64,000 nt of DNA from Globodera rostochiensis (GCA_018350325.1 JAEVLN010000023.1:41001-105000); one strand, 5' to 3'. Shown: positions 1 through 11,266, counted from the stretch's first letter. Translations and numbers: made by a program. The notes: generated by a model not told the origin, from the sequence alone.

Positions 1-1540
1 AATCAACGTGGATCCTACCAAAAATTTCGTTCGGCGTGGGCCATGGCCTCAACGGAGCTTTGGGCGGTAACTTCGCCGCAGACTGACACTCGGAACACTG
101 CTTCACCATTTGCTCAATGCCGTGATCCATGCCCGGCCAATACACGTGACTGCGCGCCAGCGCTTTCATTCGAACCACTCCGGGGTGGGAAAAATGAACT
201 GCGACCAACACGCGTCGTCGCAGTTGTTGTGGAATGACCACTCGATTTCCTGTGAGTAGGGACCCACCCACAGTGGTAAGCGTATTACGCTTTTGAAAAA
301 ATGGCATCAAATCATTTGCTGGACACTTGTCTGGCCAACCTGATCGAACATACCCTACCACTTGCTGTAGGAGTTCGTCAGTGCCTGTGTGTTCGGACAC
401 TTCTTCCGAGCTGACCGGCAATGACTCCAGATTGGCCATGTAGACGTATTCGGTTACGTCATCGACATTGTAGTGCTCCTCGTCTACGTGCGTGTGAGCC
501 ACTATGTGATCTTCGTCTGAACGATGAGACGCCACCAGACGAGAGAGGACATCAGCCTGTCCGAAGTTCTCCGACTTAACATACTGAATTGTAAAGTCAT
601 AATTGGCCAATGTCAGGGCCCAACGTTGCAGACGGGCGGCTGTGTAAATTGGAATACCCTTTTTACTCCCAAAAATGGCTAAAAGGGGTTTGTGGTCTGT
701 CAGGAGGACAAATTTGCGCCCGTAGATCATTCGATGGAATTTTTGACATGCGAAGATCAGAGCCAACGCTTCTCGTTCGATCTGGGCGTAGTTGCGCTCG
801 CTCGTGGTGAGCGTTCGACAGGCGTGCTCCACTACACGCTCGGACCCGTCCGGCCCTTTGTGACTAAGGGTTGCTCCGATGCCGTATTGACTCGCATCCG
901 CTGCAACCACTATCGGCCTTGTCGGATCATAATGCGTCAATAGCAAATCGGACAAAAGGATCTGCTTTGCTTTGTCAAATGCACTTTGTTGTTCCTTTCC
1001 CCATGACCAGGGACTGTCCTTTTTAAGGAGGGAATCTAGTGGGGCACGCAATTCACTCATCTGTTTGATGAACCGTCCGTAATAATTAATTGCGCCCAAG
1101 AAGGACCGCAACGTGCTGACGTCGTGCGGTGGCGGCATCTCTCGGATGGCCGCTGACCTGTCCGGGTCCGGACGAATGCCTTGCGACGAGACCACGTGGC
1201 CCAAAAATTTTAAGTCTGTCCTCAAAAAATGACATTTTTCCAATTGGATGCGAAAACCATAATCCTGAATTTTGGAAAATAATTTAAAAAGGATTGACAT
1301 ATGGTCCGCCAAATTTGCTGAAGCGATGATGATATCGTCCAGATAGGCAAAAACGCCGGGCAGTCCAGCCGTCATTTGGTCCATCACCTTCTGGAAGATT
1401 GAGGGGGCAGACTTGACTCCGAACGGCAGTCTTTGATACTGAAAAAGACCCCGATGGGTGTTAATCCCCACTAACGGCTTGGACGGCTCGTCCAACTCCA
1501 GTTGAAGATATGCGTCGCGCAAATCTAATTGGGACAAATT
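1..1540 (-). pseudogene. RT-RNase H-integrase part of the retroelement, other frame, open to the edge
   Basis: The minus strand below 1540 continues the reverse transcriptase in a shifted frame. It starts at LSQLDLRDAYLQLE, carries the catalytic YLDDIIIA near 1330-1350, and then the connection and RNase H domain (VVAADASQYGIGATLSHKG near 880-930, TDHKPLLAIFGSKKG near 660-710). The integrase H2C2 zinc finger follows near 90-200 (HFSHPGVVRMKALARSH then CSEC), and the catalytic core starts with IHVD at the edge. In the parts I read there is no further stop. It is labelled a pseudogene because it has no start of its own and needs a one-base correction to join Gag-protease. A programmed frameshift inside RT would be unusual for this family. 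Confidence 0.8.
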
Positions 1541-3321
1541 TTGGACCCACGCAGTGCGTGAAAAATGTCGCTGGTGTTGGGCAACGGGTGCCGGTTTAAT
1601 TCTAACGCCTCGTTCAACCCCGTTGTGAAATCAATGCAAACTCTGACTGCTCCCGACTTTTTACGCACTGCCAGCACCGGGGCTGCCCAGCGCGAAAAAT
1701 CGACGGGCCGGATTGCGCCGATCGCTTCCAGGCGCTCCAGTTCTCTGTCCACTTCGTCTTGAACGCCGTGCGGCACCGGTCGCGCGCGGCAAAAAATTGG
1801 TTTTGCATTTTGCTTGAGGTGAAGCGTTGCCTTGGTTTTCGTGCACAGTCCTAATCCTGGCTCGAAAACCTGCGGGAATGCCATTTTTATTTGACTGGCC
1901 AGATCCTGTGGGTCCTCCGTTGATTGGATCGCGAGCACCGTCGGAACCGACTGCCTTGACAGTGTAGTTGCGACGGGCTGCTGGGTTGCCTGTTCAAAGG
2001 GACGGATCCACTCTAGTCCCATGATGCTGGGAGCATCTGTGTCTGCTACCCAACATTCCAATTGGAGATCAACATTTCTGAACTGAACGTGGCAATTAAA
2101 ACTGCCTAACAGTTGTAATTTGTGTCCGGAAAACGAACCGACCCTTTTTCCAACTTTGTTGAGTTTTGGTTCACCCAAACTTATCCACAGCGGACGCTGG
2201 ATGATGGTCAGATGCGAGCAGGAATCGGCGGCCAATTGTAGTGGGCGGCCATTGACGTGGAGCTGGATCCAAATCCACTCACGGTTAGAGTAGGCCACGC
2301 TGAATGTTGAGAAGACGGCGTGCGACTGCACTCGAGTCTCATGTCGTGATGATCGGCAAATCTGCTTGATGTGCCCGACCCTACCGCAGCCAAAGCACTG
2401 TACATTTGGTGGGTAGTTGCACCTCCGAATTTCGTGTGCGTTTCCACAACGCTCGCACTTCAGCCGTGGGCTGTTGTTGATCTCGTGCCTGTTTGCTGGG
2501 ACAAATTCCCTTTTCTTATCCCACTTTTCACCAAAATTCCGGCCCACATTTGGACGGTCCGCACTTTTACCTTGGTACCTCTTCTTTGGGCTTTCTTTCA
2601 CCCGTTGAGGTCTAACCTGAATCGTGTGCACCGCAGGCGCGAGAGCGGCTGCCGAATTTTGCAGTGATTGGATGGCACGGCACTCTTCCAGAAGTGCTTC
2701 CAAGGTGATAGCCTTGGGCGGTATTGCCTTCCGAGCCTTCTCCATTTGCCGAAGACATTCTTGGCGGAGATCTTTGTGCGCGTCGCTCAACCCTGTGACA
2801 AAAATTAAGCACTTAATCTCCTCTTTTGTAAGAGTCATGTCGGCACGCTCGCATCGGGCATTTACAATCGCCCCAAACTCCATTACACTTTGTGTCGGGC
2901 CACAACACAATTGAAAAACCTCAAACCTTCGAACAAAGACGGATTTGGTGTCCCCAAAGAGCGACTTCAGTGCCAAAATCGTTGGCTGAAAGCCCAGTTC
3001 GGCGGGTTTTTGCGGACTGACTTGCTGCTCGTACCGCAAGTACTCTGTCGCTGAAAGTTTACCCAAAATTAAACGAACCTTCATGTCCTCGCCCATGGCT
3101 TTTCCATCCTTTTCCACAAATGATCCGAATCTGTCCCACCAGAGCGAGAACGTTTCGTCTGCCTCTGGATCGTAGTTGAATTGCGGCACCTGTGTGTTAA
3201 TTTGGGAAAAAAGGTCCGAATTATTTGCACTCGGTGCCACCGGCAGAACTTTTGCCAGTAAGTCTGCAAATTGCTTTTGCTGTGCCGCAAGGATCGCTTG
3301 CAACTGTTCACTTGTTGCCAT
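1525..3321 (-). CDS. Gag-protease-partial RT polyprotein of the Ty3/gypsy element
   Basis: I prefer the ATG at 3321 (MATSEQLQ), which opens a typical Gag. An upstream in-frame ATG at 3369 would only add a hydrophobic stretch. Gag helices are followed by two zinc-knuckle-like motifs, near 2440-2410 (CERCGNAHEIRRC) and near 2390-2345 (CFGCGRVGHIKQIC, a clean CX2CX4HX4C). An aspartic-protease segment follows near 2250-2140. Its active site reads ADSCSH, where the family normally has D-S/T-G, so the key Gly is Cys (one base, GGC to TGC). The RT begins near 1800 with the usual fingers region (FSRWAAPVL, KKSGAVRVCIDF) and then runs into a stop at 1525 after a frameshift. The altered protease and frameshift suggest the copy cannot replicate on its own. 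Confidence 0.88.
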   Translation of the reverse strand: MATSEQLQAILAAQQKQFADLLAKVLPVAPSANNSDLFSQINTQVPQFNYDPEADETFSLWWDRFGSFVEKDGKAMGEDMKVRLILGKLSATEYLRYEQQVSPQKPAELGFQPTILALKSLFGDTKSVFVRRFEVFQLCCGPTQSVMEFGAIVNARCERADMTLTKEEIKCLIFVTGLSDAHKDLRQECLRQMEKARKAIPPKAITLEALLEECRAIQSLQNSAAALAPAVHTIQVRPQRVKESPKKRYQGKSADRPNVGRNFGEKWDKKREFVPANRHEINNSPRLKCERCGNAHEIRRCNYPPNVQCFGCGRVGHIKQICRSSRHETRVQSHAVFSTFSVAYSNREWIWIQLHVNGRPLQLAADSCSHLTIIQRPLWISLGEPKLNKVGKRVGSFSGHKLQLLGSFNCHVQFRNVDLQLECWVADTDAPSIMGLEWIRPFEQATQQPVATTLSRQSVPTVLAIQSTEDPQDLASQIKMAFPQVFEPGLGLCTKTKATLHLKQNAKPIFCRARPVPHGVQDEVDRELERLEAIGAIRPVDFSRWAAPVLAVRKKSGAVRVCIDFTTGLNEALELNRHPLPNTSDIFHALRGSKICPN

Positions 3322-3369
3322 TTTCAGGGGTGAGAGAACGAGGACAATGAATGTGATGAAAGAGAGCAA

Positions 3370-3960
3370 ATTTCCAGAGGAGAATAGAAAGGACGCTCAA
3401 CTTTCGGCTTTACTCGATTTTTAATCGATAACGTTCGTGCAAACTACAGCAGTATGGAACCCAATTTTTGCTTTACTCTGGTAAACAGAGAAACAACCCT
3501 CGGCTTATGACAGATGGGGAATTAACTTGTGTTACGGTTACGTGTAGGTGGCCTTGGGTGTCTCGTTTTGAGTTCACCACACGCTTTAGTTTTTGCAACG
3601 GGCGTCGCCACTGTTGTGTCCTTGTGACACACAAATCGTATTTTTACTTTGAAACCAAATACCAAATCAATGAATGAATAACTAATTAAATAAAATGAAC
3701 GAATAGAAAAGGTCGGAGGAGGGGAATCCAAAATTGGGTGCAACAACAAGTCCGAACAAAATCGCGAGTCAAAAACTGCCAATCGTCACTGAGCGGGGGA
3801 AATTGGTGGGAAGGAAAAAGGCGGGAAAATATGGCGCGAATAATAATTCGCTTTGATACAAATATTTAAATCCATATCCAACAGGCCAATGCTTAGCTTT
3901 GTTTTTGCAAGCCTCTACTAGTTGGAAGCTTTCGAGTTTGAAGTTTATATGAAAAAACTT
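3370..3960. other. Presumed leader/LTR side of the retroelement
   Basis: No coding signal is seen. This stretch lies just upstream of Gag on the minus strand and so should contain the untranslated leader and the 5-prime LTR. I found no convincing primer-binding site, and no second LTR is available for comparison. AT-rich sequence with short poly-A/T runs. Confidence 0.4.
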
Positions 3961-4078
3961 CTGAAAAGGGAACGAATCGGGGGGGGGGGGGGGACGAATC
4001 GTCTTTTTACTACACGAGCCAGGGAGGGAGGGACGAACGAGCTTTTTTGACGGGGAGAGGGCACAAATGCAAACGCGT

Positions 4079-4122
4079 GGGGGGGGGGGGGGGGGGGGGG
4101 GGGGGTGGGGGGGGGGGGGGGG
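4079..4122 (+). repeat. Long poly-G tract
   Basis: Twenty-seven G, one T, then sixteen G: the longest of more than a dozen G/C homopolymers in the window. A shorter run of about 14 G sits at 3980-3993. The tract lies about 120 bases before the truncated start of F-box-like copy 1, where intron 1 and exon 1 of that gene should be. Confidence 0.95.
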
Positions 4123-4244
4123 TCAGCCAAAGAGCAAAAAAATTAATAAACGAGAAAATTGGCAATTTTGAAAGTAACAAGAAAAGACTATTGGCTTGTT
4201 TACGAGATCTAAACACATTTTTCAGCCATTTAATAATTTTTCAG

Positions 4245-5335
4245 TTTTGTTTGCAACGACGTGCTGTTTGATGTGTTCAAATTTTGTGGACATTTTGTGC
4301 TCGGACTAAAAGTGGCATTGATCAGTGATCGATTTGACTTTTTGGTGGACGCGCATTTCAATTCGATGGAATGGTCGTTGGGCAATTTGGAAATTTGTTG
4401 CGCAATCGGAGGAAATGGCGCTGAAATTGTCAAATTCGTTGAATGTAAATTTGAGCGTTTGTTGCCAATTCCGCAAGAGCCGCTTCTGGACAATGTTATC
4501 GACTTTCAAGGCATTCAAATACGGTCCTTTTCGGTTTCAATTGTTTGATGGCCCTTAAATGTTCAAATTTATACATAATTTCAGGTACATCGACCAAAGT
4601 GTCATCGGATATCTCCAATGCATTCGCCGACTTTTTGACTCCAAAGGGACCAATCTTTTCATTAGATCACCCGGCATCCAAAACGGCAGCTGGGAAATCA
4701 TTTGGAAAGAAATTTGGCCTTTGATCAAAGACAACATTTGCGGCTTTTACTTGCTTTCTCTGAACTTGGCCGTTTGCGCCAATTCTCTCCGACCATTCTC
4801 GGCGATTGCCCGAAACTCCGATTGATCAATTCCGTTGATGTTTTTCCCGCGTTCCCGGCTGATGACAGTGCCGGCGCTTCTTCGGCCCAAGCTTTGGCCA
4901 AATGGTTGCACACACCCCGCGGGGATGGCCATCCGAAGGTGTTGAAATGCAGCCTTTGTTTGATAGTGATAGAAGGACTCCAATTGGTGAGTTTTTGAAT
5001 TTGTTTTGAATTGGATTCTCTGTTTAAATTCCTTTATTCCTCTTAAGGAATTTATCAATTCGACCTATTCGGTCAATTTCATCGTCTGTCTTTGGAATTG
5101 CTCCGCGGGCATTGTTGAGCCATTCGAACTGAAGAACAATTTGACGGGGGAACGATTGGAGTTTCGACGCTTTAACAAAGATTTTTGTTTGTTGGTACGT
5201 TGTCCGATTGAGCGCGACGAAGACAAATGGGCCAAATGGGAAAAAGAGGCAATTGAATGGAAGTGCCATCGGCAGTGGAATCGCATTTGGATTGTCCTCG
5301 ACGACCGGCGGAGGGGGAGCATTGGCGACGGGTAA
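4245..5335 (+). pseudogene. F-box-like family copy 1 (no first or last exon, frameshifted)
   Basis: Three of the family's five exons are recognisable: exon 2 (4245-about 4522; [17 protein letters not shown] onward), exon 3 (4585-about 4984; YIDQSVIGYLQ, then [16 protein letters not shown]) and exon 4 (5049-5333; [35 protein letters not shown], ending IGDG). The short first exon encoding MSDNPKK is absent, and poly-G sequence stands in its place. No last exon is found downstream. Exon 3 has a one-base deletion near 4757-4765 that moves the frame before RLRQFSPT. Splice sites resemble those of the intact copies. Non-functional as it stands. Confidence 0.85.
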
Positions 5336-5344
5336 AGGCATAAA

Positions 5345-5975
5345 TTAGCGAATTTTGGCCCCAATTTCAAATTCAACATTTCTGATGAGATTTGAATAAC
5401 GACAATTTGTGATTTTGTTGTCGAATGTTAAGGTCGTTTTATCATTTATATTTTTCGTTGTCCATTAAAGCATTTTATCCATCACAGCCCTTGGAAATAG
5501 GCCTTCGATCTTAGAAAATTGAAAATGTCCTTGGAAAATGAAGTTGGCTGGAAGTTTTAAATATTTGTAATTTTAATGGAGAAAATCATGATTTGGCATT
5601 GTATAGATCCAAAATAATAGAAAAAACCCATTTATCAAAGCGCTCTCTCAAAACATACTTTTTCGCGCCTATTTAAACGACTATTTTAAGATTTGTTGAG
5701 CCTAAAAAAAAATCTATAAAAAGCAAAGCCTGCACAAATTAGAAAAAGCAAGTCTAATGGCCGAATTCATATTTTATGAATGATTTAAAAGGCAAAATTG
5801 ATTTTTCGAATAATATTCTTTTATACCTGGTCAAAAAAATAAAAAATTCTCAATCGTCAAAGCTTAAGGAAAACCAAGATTCATATTGAAAAGAGGAAAG
5901 CAACAATTTAAATGTTTAGTCTGTGTTCTCATTTCGAATAGTTTTATCCAAATTCCATTCGTCGCCCGTTCAGGG
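5345..5975. other. AT-rich spacer between F-box-like copies 1 and 2
   Basis: No coding region seen. About 5460-5550 contains wording related to the CAGGGTTC/CAGTGTTC hAT-like elements (cctt-ggaaat and gatcttagaaaattgaa), so an old element fragment is possible. Confidence 0.4.
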
Positions 5976-8008
5976 CTAACTCGGACCTTCGTTTGCGACG
6001 AGCATTCTAAAAATCAGATTAGAATGGGGCGGATTTTTTGCCCGATTTAAAAAAACATGTTTTACAACTCAAAATTGAAACAAGCAAAAAATTTAGTGCG
6101 CTCAACCTTTAAACCGGTTTTTGAATCGGTTCAAATTTGTGAAAGTTAAGGAAAAAAATTTTTTTAAAAATAATCCAAAGCCGGATAAAATAACAAAAGT
6201 TAGAGACATAGGGGGGTTTGTTAGGCTTAGGCCTAAGCCACTCTGAGCTTAGGCTAAGGCCTAAGCCACCCTGAGCTTAGGCCTAAGCCTAACAAACCAC
6301 AAACCAGATAGGGGTTCGTTGTCTGGTTCTTGTCCAGCATTAGATTGGACTATCTCATTAACATTTTATTTAAACTAAAATCACAAATCAAATAAAAATC
6401 ATAGATTTTCAAAATTAGATGTTGTCAGATCTTAAAAATATTGTCGGATTCGCGATCAGCACCCTTCAAAACCCCCCATATATGAATGATCTCACCCGTC
6501 GCCAATCTCCCTGTCGTTGAAGCTAACATTAATGCGATTCCATTGACGACGCCAATCCCACTTAGCCGCCTCCTTTTCCCACTTGGCCCATTTTTCTTCG
6601 TCGCGCTCAATTGGACAACGAATCAAAAGCCACTCGACTACATCAAAGCATTGCAACACGAATTGTTGCCCCGTCAAATTATTTCTCAATTTGAATGGCA
6701 CAATGTCGGCAGAAGGCCGAACCCAAAGACTAATGATGAAATTGACCGGATTGGTCGAATTGACAAATTCCTTAAGAGGTAAAGGAATTTAAAACAGAGT
6801 CAAATAAAACAAATTCAAAAACTCACCAGTTTCAGTGCCTCCATTCCTTTTGACCAAAAGTAGCATCGCAACACCTTCGGAAGTTTATCCCCGCGGGGCG
6901 TGTGCAACCATTTGGCCAAAGCTTGTGCAGTAGAAGCGCCGGCACTGTCACCGGCCGTGAATTCGGGGAAATTATAGCCAGAATTGACCATTCGGAGCTT
7001 TGGGCAATCGCAAATCATGATCGGCGAGAAACGGCGCAAATGGTAGAGTTCAAAGGAATACAAAGAAATGCCGCAAATGTTGCCTTTGATCAGAGGCCAA
7101 ATCTTTTTCCAAATGATTTTCCAGCTGCGGTCTTGGTTCTCGGCTGTTCCAATGGAAAGATTGACCCCTTTGGAGGCGAAATGCGGACTAATGAGTTCGA
7201 GAAATTCGATGACACATCGATCAATATATCTAAAAAATGAATAAAACATTTGAACAAAGGTTTTAAGGGCTTTCAAATAATTTGAAAATGACCTTATTTC
7301 AAGGCTTTTGAATCCGCTAACATTGTCAGAAAACGGCTCATGCGGAATTGGCAGCCGACGCTCGACTTTACCATCAACGCATTTGACAATTTCAGCGCTA
7401 TTTCCGTCCTTTGAGCGACTAATTTGCAAATCGCCCAACTCCCATTCCTTTGATTCGAAATGCGCGTCCACCAAACGATCAAATGTATCGCTGATCAACG
7501 CAACTTTCAATCCGAGCACAAAAGGGCCACAGAATTCGAAAACTTCAAACAAAAGGTCGGAACAAATGGGACTTAAAATTCGAGGGTTTAAATGAGATGA
7601 ATGGGTGCCGCAAATAGAATTGCGCGTTTTGTTAAATTGATCAAAAAAGTGATCGTTATGGCGGGAAGGGCGTGAGAAGCTTCAAAAACTGTCGGGAATG
7701 TTCTTTGCTGACATAGAGGGGGCCCGGATAGTGTTTTTAGCTTTGTTTGGACCTTCTTCAGCCTATTTTATAATCCATATTTTTCCATATTTTGCGATTT
7801 TTATGCATATAATTTGTGGCCCTAATGATGATACCCCAAAAGCAGGGCCGTTTTAGGGGGGTGCATTTTGCGTTTTTACTCTATTTTTGTTAAGAAGTTT
7901 CAAAAAGGCGATTTTTTTTTAATTTTTATGACATTTGTAAGTAAATTGGTTTACGGCAACTCACATTTCTTCCATTTGTTTTTCCACTTTCTTCGGATTG
8001 TCCGACAT
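5976..8008 (-). CDS. F-box-like family protein, copy 2 (open frame)
   Basis: Five exons on the minus strand: 8008-7965 ([14 protein letters not shown]), 7571-7293, 7229-6827, 6770-6496 and 6006-5976. Phases agree and sum to 1032 nt, or 343 residues, the same as copy 7. The N-terminal part (residues about 15-60: [19 protein letters not shown], then the [12 protein letters not shown] segment) looks like a divergent F-box, the Skp1-binding module of SCF ubiquitin ligases. The rest is a family-specific region with conserved blocks [18 protein letters not shown] and [17 protein letters not shown], which I know only from cyst-nematode predictions. Exon 2 uses an AAG acceptor, intron 2 has no stop, and the last exon ends early (EGPS then TAG). 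The 490-base last intron contains a TTAGGC hairpin. Function unproven. Confidence 0.75.
6215..6298. repeat. Telomere-like hairpin (TTAGGC inverted repeat)
   Basis: A perfect 24-bp inverted repeat: 6215-6238 (GGTTTGTTAGGCTTAGGC then CTAAGC) pairs with 6275-6298. Each arm contains TTAGGCTTAGGC, two units of the nematode telomere repeat, facing inward, and a third degenerate copy lies between them. It sits inside the last intron of F-box-like copy 2. Confidence 0.9.
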
Positions 8009-9210
8009 TTTTTGTTGCTGCAAATCCAAATGATTTTTATGATTCTAATGAGAGCTAACAAATAAACTGAAAATGGCATTTTTTTAATATATATAAAAAT
8101 AAGTAACAAAATAAAAATCGAATTCTGGGCCAGGGGGGGGGGATGAAATTTCGCTTCATTTCTGTTTTTACTCCTAAAAGTCGTAGGCCCAACTTATAAA
8201 AAATAATGACAATTTTAAGGAAATGAAGAAAAGTTTATTCGAATGATTGTAGCAAATGTGGGAGAAGGAAGCAGCAATTCGACTTTATGGGCGACGCATC
8301 GATCGGTGAGGGTAGACACAAAAATCGATTTGTCTGCTGATGAGGCAAAGTGAGAAAACGATTTGGTACATTTTGTGCAATTACTAAATAAAGGACCCCA
8401 AGGTGGGGGTGGAAGTGACCGCCGGGAGTTCAAAAAAGCTCGACCAGCAAAAATGTCATTTTGTAACTAAAAGAACATCTCTTTCATAGTTATTTATCTT
8501 TGGACTGACTCTCTATGATTAAAACTATGTGTGTGGAGGGGGGGGGGGGGGTGAAGCATTTTTGGGGTCAGCGTTTTGCCCCTAACAAATTCAAATAAAT
8601 GCAAAAAGTGACATTTCTGAATGTTCCGATATTTTTTTGTGTGAAAATGTCAGTAAAGGCTCTTTAGGAGTGTATTTTTCGTTTTATTTTGTGGGTTTTA
8701 TTGCATTTTTCTTAAGAAATTAAAAAAATGCAAAAATATGTTTTATTCTCATAAACCCAAAATAGTTTTTTTGTTTTTGAGTTCTTTCTTCATTACATAT
8801 TTCGCAAAAAAATGCAATCATGAAGAATTGGGGTCCCGACGAAAATTAAAAAATTCTTAAATGCATGTTTTCGAGGATTAAAATATGCACTTTTTCAGAA
8901 TTCACAAATCATACAAATTGGGGGGGGGGGGGGGGGGGGTCCGTTCGTTCTCCAGGATTTCTGGCTACAATCTTTAAAAGGCTTGTATTTTGCATAATGA
9001 GGCTTTTAAAGTTTTCATCTGCTGGAAACCCAGCATTTTAAAACATAAAATAAATATTCTTTGAAAATTATTTTTGGAGTTGAAGACGTAAGCAAAGTTA
9101 TATAAATCAATTTAATTCCTCGTTCTGTTAACCGAAAAATTTCTTGGTTTTTTTTTGGGTCTCGAGTCTCGGTAAATTTCAAGTCTCGAAGGATACGCGC
9201 CTGCGATCCT
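8009..9210. repeat. Gene-free region with dispersed repeat fragments and G tracts
   Basis: No gene seen. 8215-8345 is a minus-orientation copy of a sequence also present at 38490-38640 and 31553-31690 (cgatcggtgaggg, cccacatttgct). 8445-8640 matches 16140-16440 and 61300-61600 (ggggtcagcgttttgcccctaa). The G runs at 8538-8551 (14 G) and 8920-8939 (20 G) fall inside these repeats. 9150-9200 carries GAGTCTCGGT wording of the TAGAGCTGTTCGAG element family. Confidence 0.6.
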
Positions 9211-9215
9211 ATTCT

Positions 9216-9365
9216 GATTTTTTAGAATGCTTGACACAACCGAAGGTCCGAGCTAAGCCCAAAAAGAGAAAGAACTGAGTACGAATGGATTTGGATTCAA
9301 ACAGAACACAGCACTAAACATTGAAATTGTTACTTTTTTCTTTTCAATTGGATCTTGTTTTAAAC
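9216..9365 (+). pseudogene. Detached last exon and 3-prime flank of an F-box-like gene
   Basis: After a TTTTTAG acceptor the sequence reads MLDTTEGPS, a stop, then SPKRERTEYEWIW and a flank (aacattgaaattgttact) shared with the ends of the other F-box-like copies. No other exon of this family is nearby, so this is a loose fragment. Confidence 0.7.
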
Positions 9366-9709
9366 TCTGATCGTGATCGGTTAGGGCGCTTTTGACCTTT
9401 TCAGTTTTGAAATCCAAAAAATTCTCGGAAAAACTTCAACAGCAAAAAATCTTTGGTTCCCACGCAACAGATGGCCACGCTGCGCTCCCCGATCTTCGAT
9501 TAGAAGGGCAACATCGTCTCGCTGATGCAGAAGATCCGTGACGCTGAATATCCGCCGTTTCCCAACCGTTGCTGCTAAACTTATCGCTTTTGTCAATTAT
9601 ATAATCCAAATTTTTGAGTTTTCTTTTCAAAAACTAATTTTGTGCTTTCCGGGAAAAGCTGAACGAAAGTTTGTCCATTTTTCACCAATTTTGAATAAAT
9701 ACTCACAAT

Positions 9710-10286
9710 TAGGGCTGCTACTTTTAGGCAAATGCCTATTTTTTCTGCAAACTTGGCACAGTGAGTTAAGCACGAAAAACATGTTTTTAGCTTTATTTGG
9801 AGCTTCTAGAGTGGACTTTATAATGCCTATTTATGCCTATTTTGGGGTTTTTGTGCCTAATGCCTATTTGTGCCTATTTCGACATTTTTGTGCCTATTTC
9901 ATGCCTATTTCGACATTTTTGGCGACTTTTTTCAAGATTTTGAGATATTTTGCAAAAAATGCCAAAAATAAAGTCCAAAATAGCAAGCACGAAAAAAAAT
10001 TTCAAAAGCACCATCACATGTGGCAAAATTTTGAGAGCGTTTTTTTCGGCATACAAAAACATTTTGGCAGACAATCGGATGCGCTTTACGCCGGACAAAT
10101 ATCGACAAATTTTTTGATTTGTAACTGCAATAAGCAGAAATTATCGCTTTTTTTTTGTTTGTTAAAACCTTCGGTAAAAAATTTTATTTGCCTATTTTTG
10201 TGCCTATTTCATGCCTATTTTAGAACTTTTTTGTGCCTATTTAGGCGCCTATTTTGCAATTTTTTGTGCCTAAAAGAGCAGCCCTA
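9710..10286. mobile_element. Terminal-inverted-repeat element rich in TGCCTATTT units
   Basis: The ends are inverted copies (TAGGGCTGCTACTTTTAGGCA at left; the reverse complement of TAGGGCTGCTCTTTTAGGCA at right). The inside contains many TGCCTATTT and GTGCCTATTTC units and AAAAATGCC-type runs. A 249-codon frame through it encodes only the repeat. The TAGGG ends resemble hAT elements, but flanks 9702-9709 and 10287-10294 do not match, so the target duplication has decayed or the boundaries are slightly off. Confidence 0.65.
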
Positions 10287-10571
10287 GTGATCTGGCATCC
10301 CCTAAAAATTCTCAATTTTTTGTGCCACTTGTCGCACCTCACAATCATTAGAAGGCACTTTTCTCACTCGCCTTTTTTACCTTAATTCAGGACGAGTGAA
10401 AAAATAAAGACCCAATCAATCCGCCCATAACGTCAAATTCTCTGCTCCCAATTTGAATTGAAATAGCAAAATGTGTGGGCGCGGAATTTTTGTCCGACAA
10501 AAATGGGAGGACTCCAAAAATGGTCAACTTTCAGCGTGAATTTGTGCTTTAAATTAATTTTTTCATTTTAG

Positions 10572-10745
10572 GCATTTGCCCAGTTCTGTCGATCGTGCCA
10601 ATATTTTTTATCATCTGTTTCCGGGGTTATTTGTTTTCTAATGATGTGCCGCCATTTGAACGGCGAGAAAACAATTTGACGCCGGACCGATTGGTGTCAC
10701 GCAATGGCCGGGGGGCAAAATCGGCCATTTGTTCGTAAGACAATT
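10572..10745 (+). pseudogene. Decayed exon 4 of an F-box-like gene
   Basis: After a TTTTAG acceptor, the wording gtgccgccatttgaac, aacaatttgacgcc and gaccgattggtgt follows exon 4 of the F-box-like family (CCATTTGAA, AACAATTTGACGGGG, GATTGG). The frame is interrupted by stops. No other exons of this copy are present except possibly the loose last exon at 9.2 kb. Confidence 0.6.
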
Positions 10746-10900
10746 GGGCACATGGGAAAAGCTGAGCGTAATTGCAGCATTTTAATTGACCCCACTGCGA
10801 TGCCGATTTTTGAACGGTTTCAACATTTACCCAAATTTTCACTATCCGTCAATTTATTGCCTAAGTTCAACAGTTTGTTTGGCAATTTTACGCTTTAAAA

Positions 10901-11258
10901 CAGTGTTCGGATTCGTACTTGAATGACAAGTACAGTGCTTGCAAATGGACCTTCGTACTTGAAAATTAAAATGTACTTATTTTCAAGCATTTTATCAAAA
11001 ATGTGTCCTCTCAAAACATTGGATCTGATTTTTTGTTTGCTATTTTCTAACTCATTAAAATTTCCAATTTCCCGACGGCCGGACCCCTGTCCCTAAAAAG
11101 CTTCAAAAAATACGGCACCGGTCTAGGGTAAACCACAAAATTCAAAACGATCTTTAGAAAATTTTTGAGTGTACTTGGATTTCGTAAATTTGGCCTGTTA
11201 TGTACTTGGAGATCATCATTTTGTACTTGGAAATTGTCTTAACCCAATCCGAACCCTG
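10901..11258. mobile_element. hAT-like non-autonomous element with 8-bp target duplication
   Basis: A 358-bp element flanked by CTTTAAAA at 10893-10900 and 11259-11266. Ends are imperfect inverted repeats: CAGTGTTCGGATTCG against CAGGGTTCGGATTGG read from the other end. The CAG-start and 8-bp target duplication are hAT features. The interior is built of GTACTTG/CAAGTAC wording. No coding capacity. A related left end (CAGGGTTCCGATTCG) starts at 31707. Confidence 0.88.
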
Positions 11259-11266
11259 CTTTAAAA

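Larger units (their letters stand above)
1..3369 (-). mobile_element. Ty3/gypsy-type LTR retrotransposon, truncated by window edge
   Basis: Reading the minus strand from 3369 to 1 gives the order Gag, CCHC zinc knuckle, aspartic protease, reverse transcriptase, RNase H and the start of integrase. That order, with integrase last, defines Ty3/gypsy elements. The coding part is split into two frames by one small frameshift in the reverse transcriptase near 1536-1545. The integrase zinc-binding module and its first catalytic Asp (IHVD) lie against position 1, so the rest of integrase and one LTR are outside the window. Sequence above 3369 should hold the leader and the other LTR, but with one LTR missing no boundary can be proven. 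Probably an old, non-autonomous copy. Confidence 0.9.

Noticed and set aside
3945..4216. Open frames encoding poly-Pro or poly-Gly
   Set aside because: Reading of the long G homopolymer in different frames.
9538..10287. A 249-codon open frame rich in Phe, Cys and Tyr
   Set aside because: It is produced by TGCCTATTT-type repeats inside an inverted-repeat element; no protein signature.
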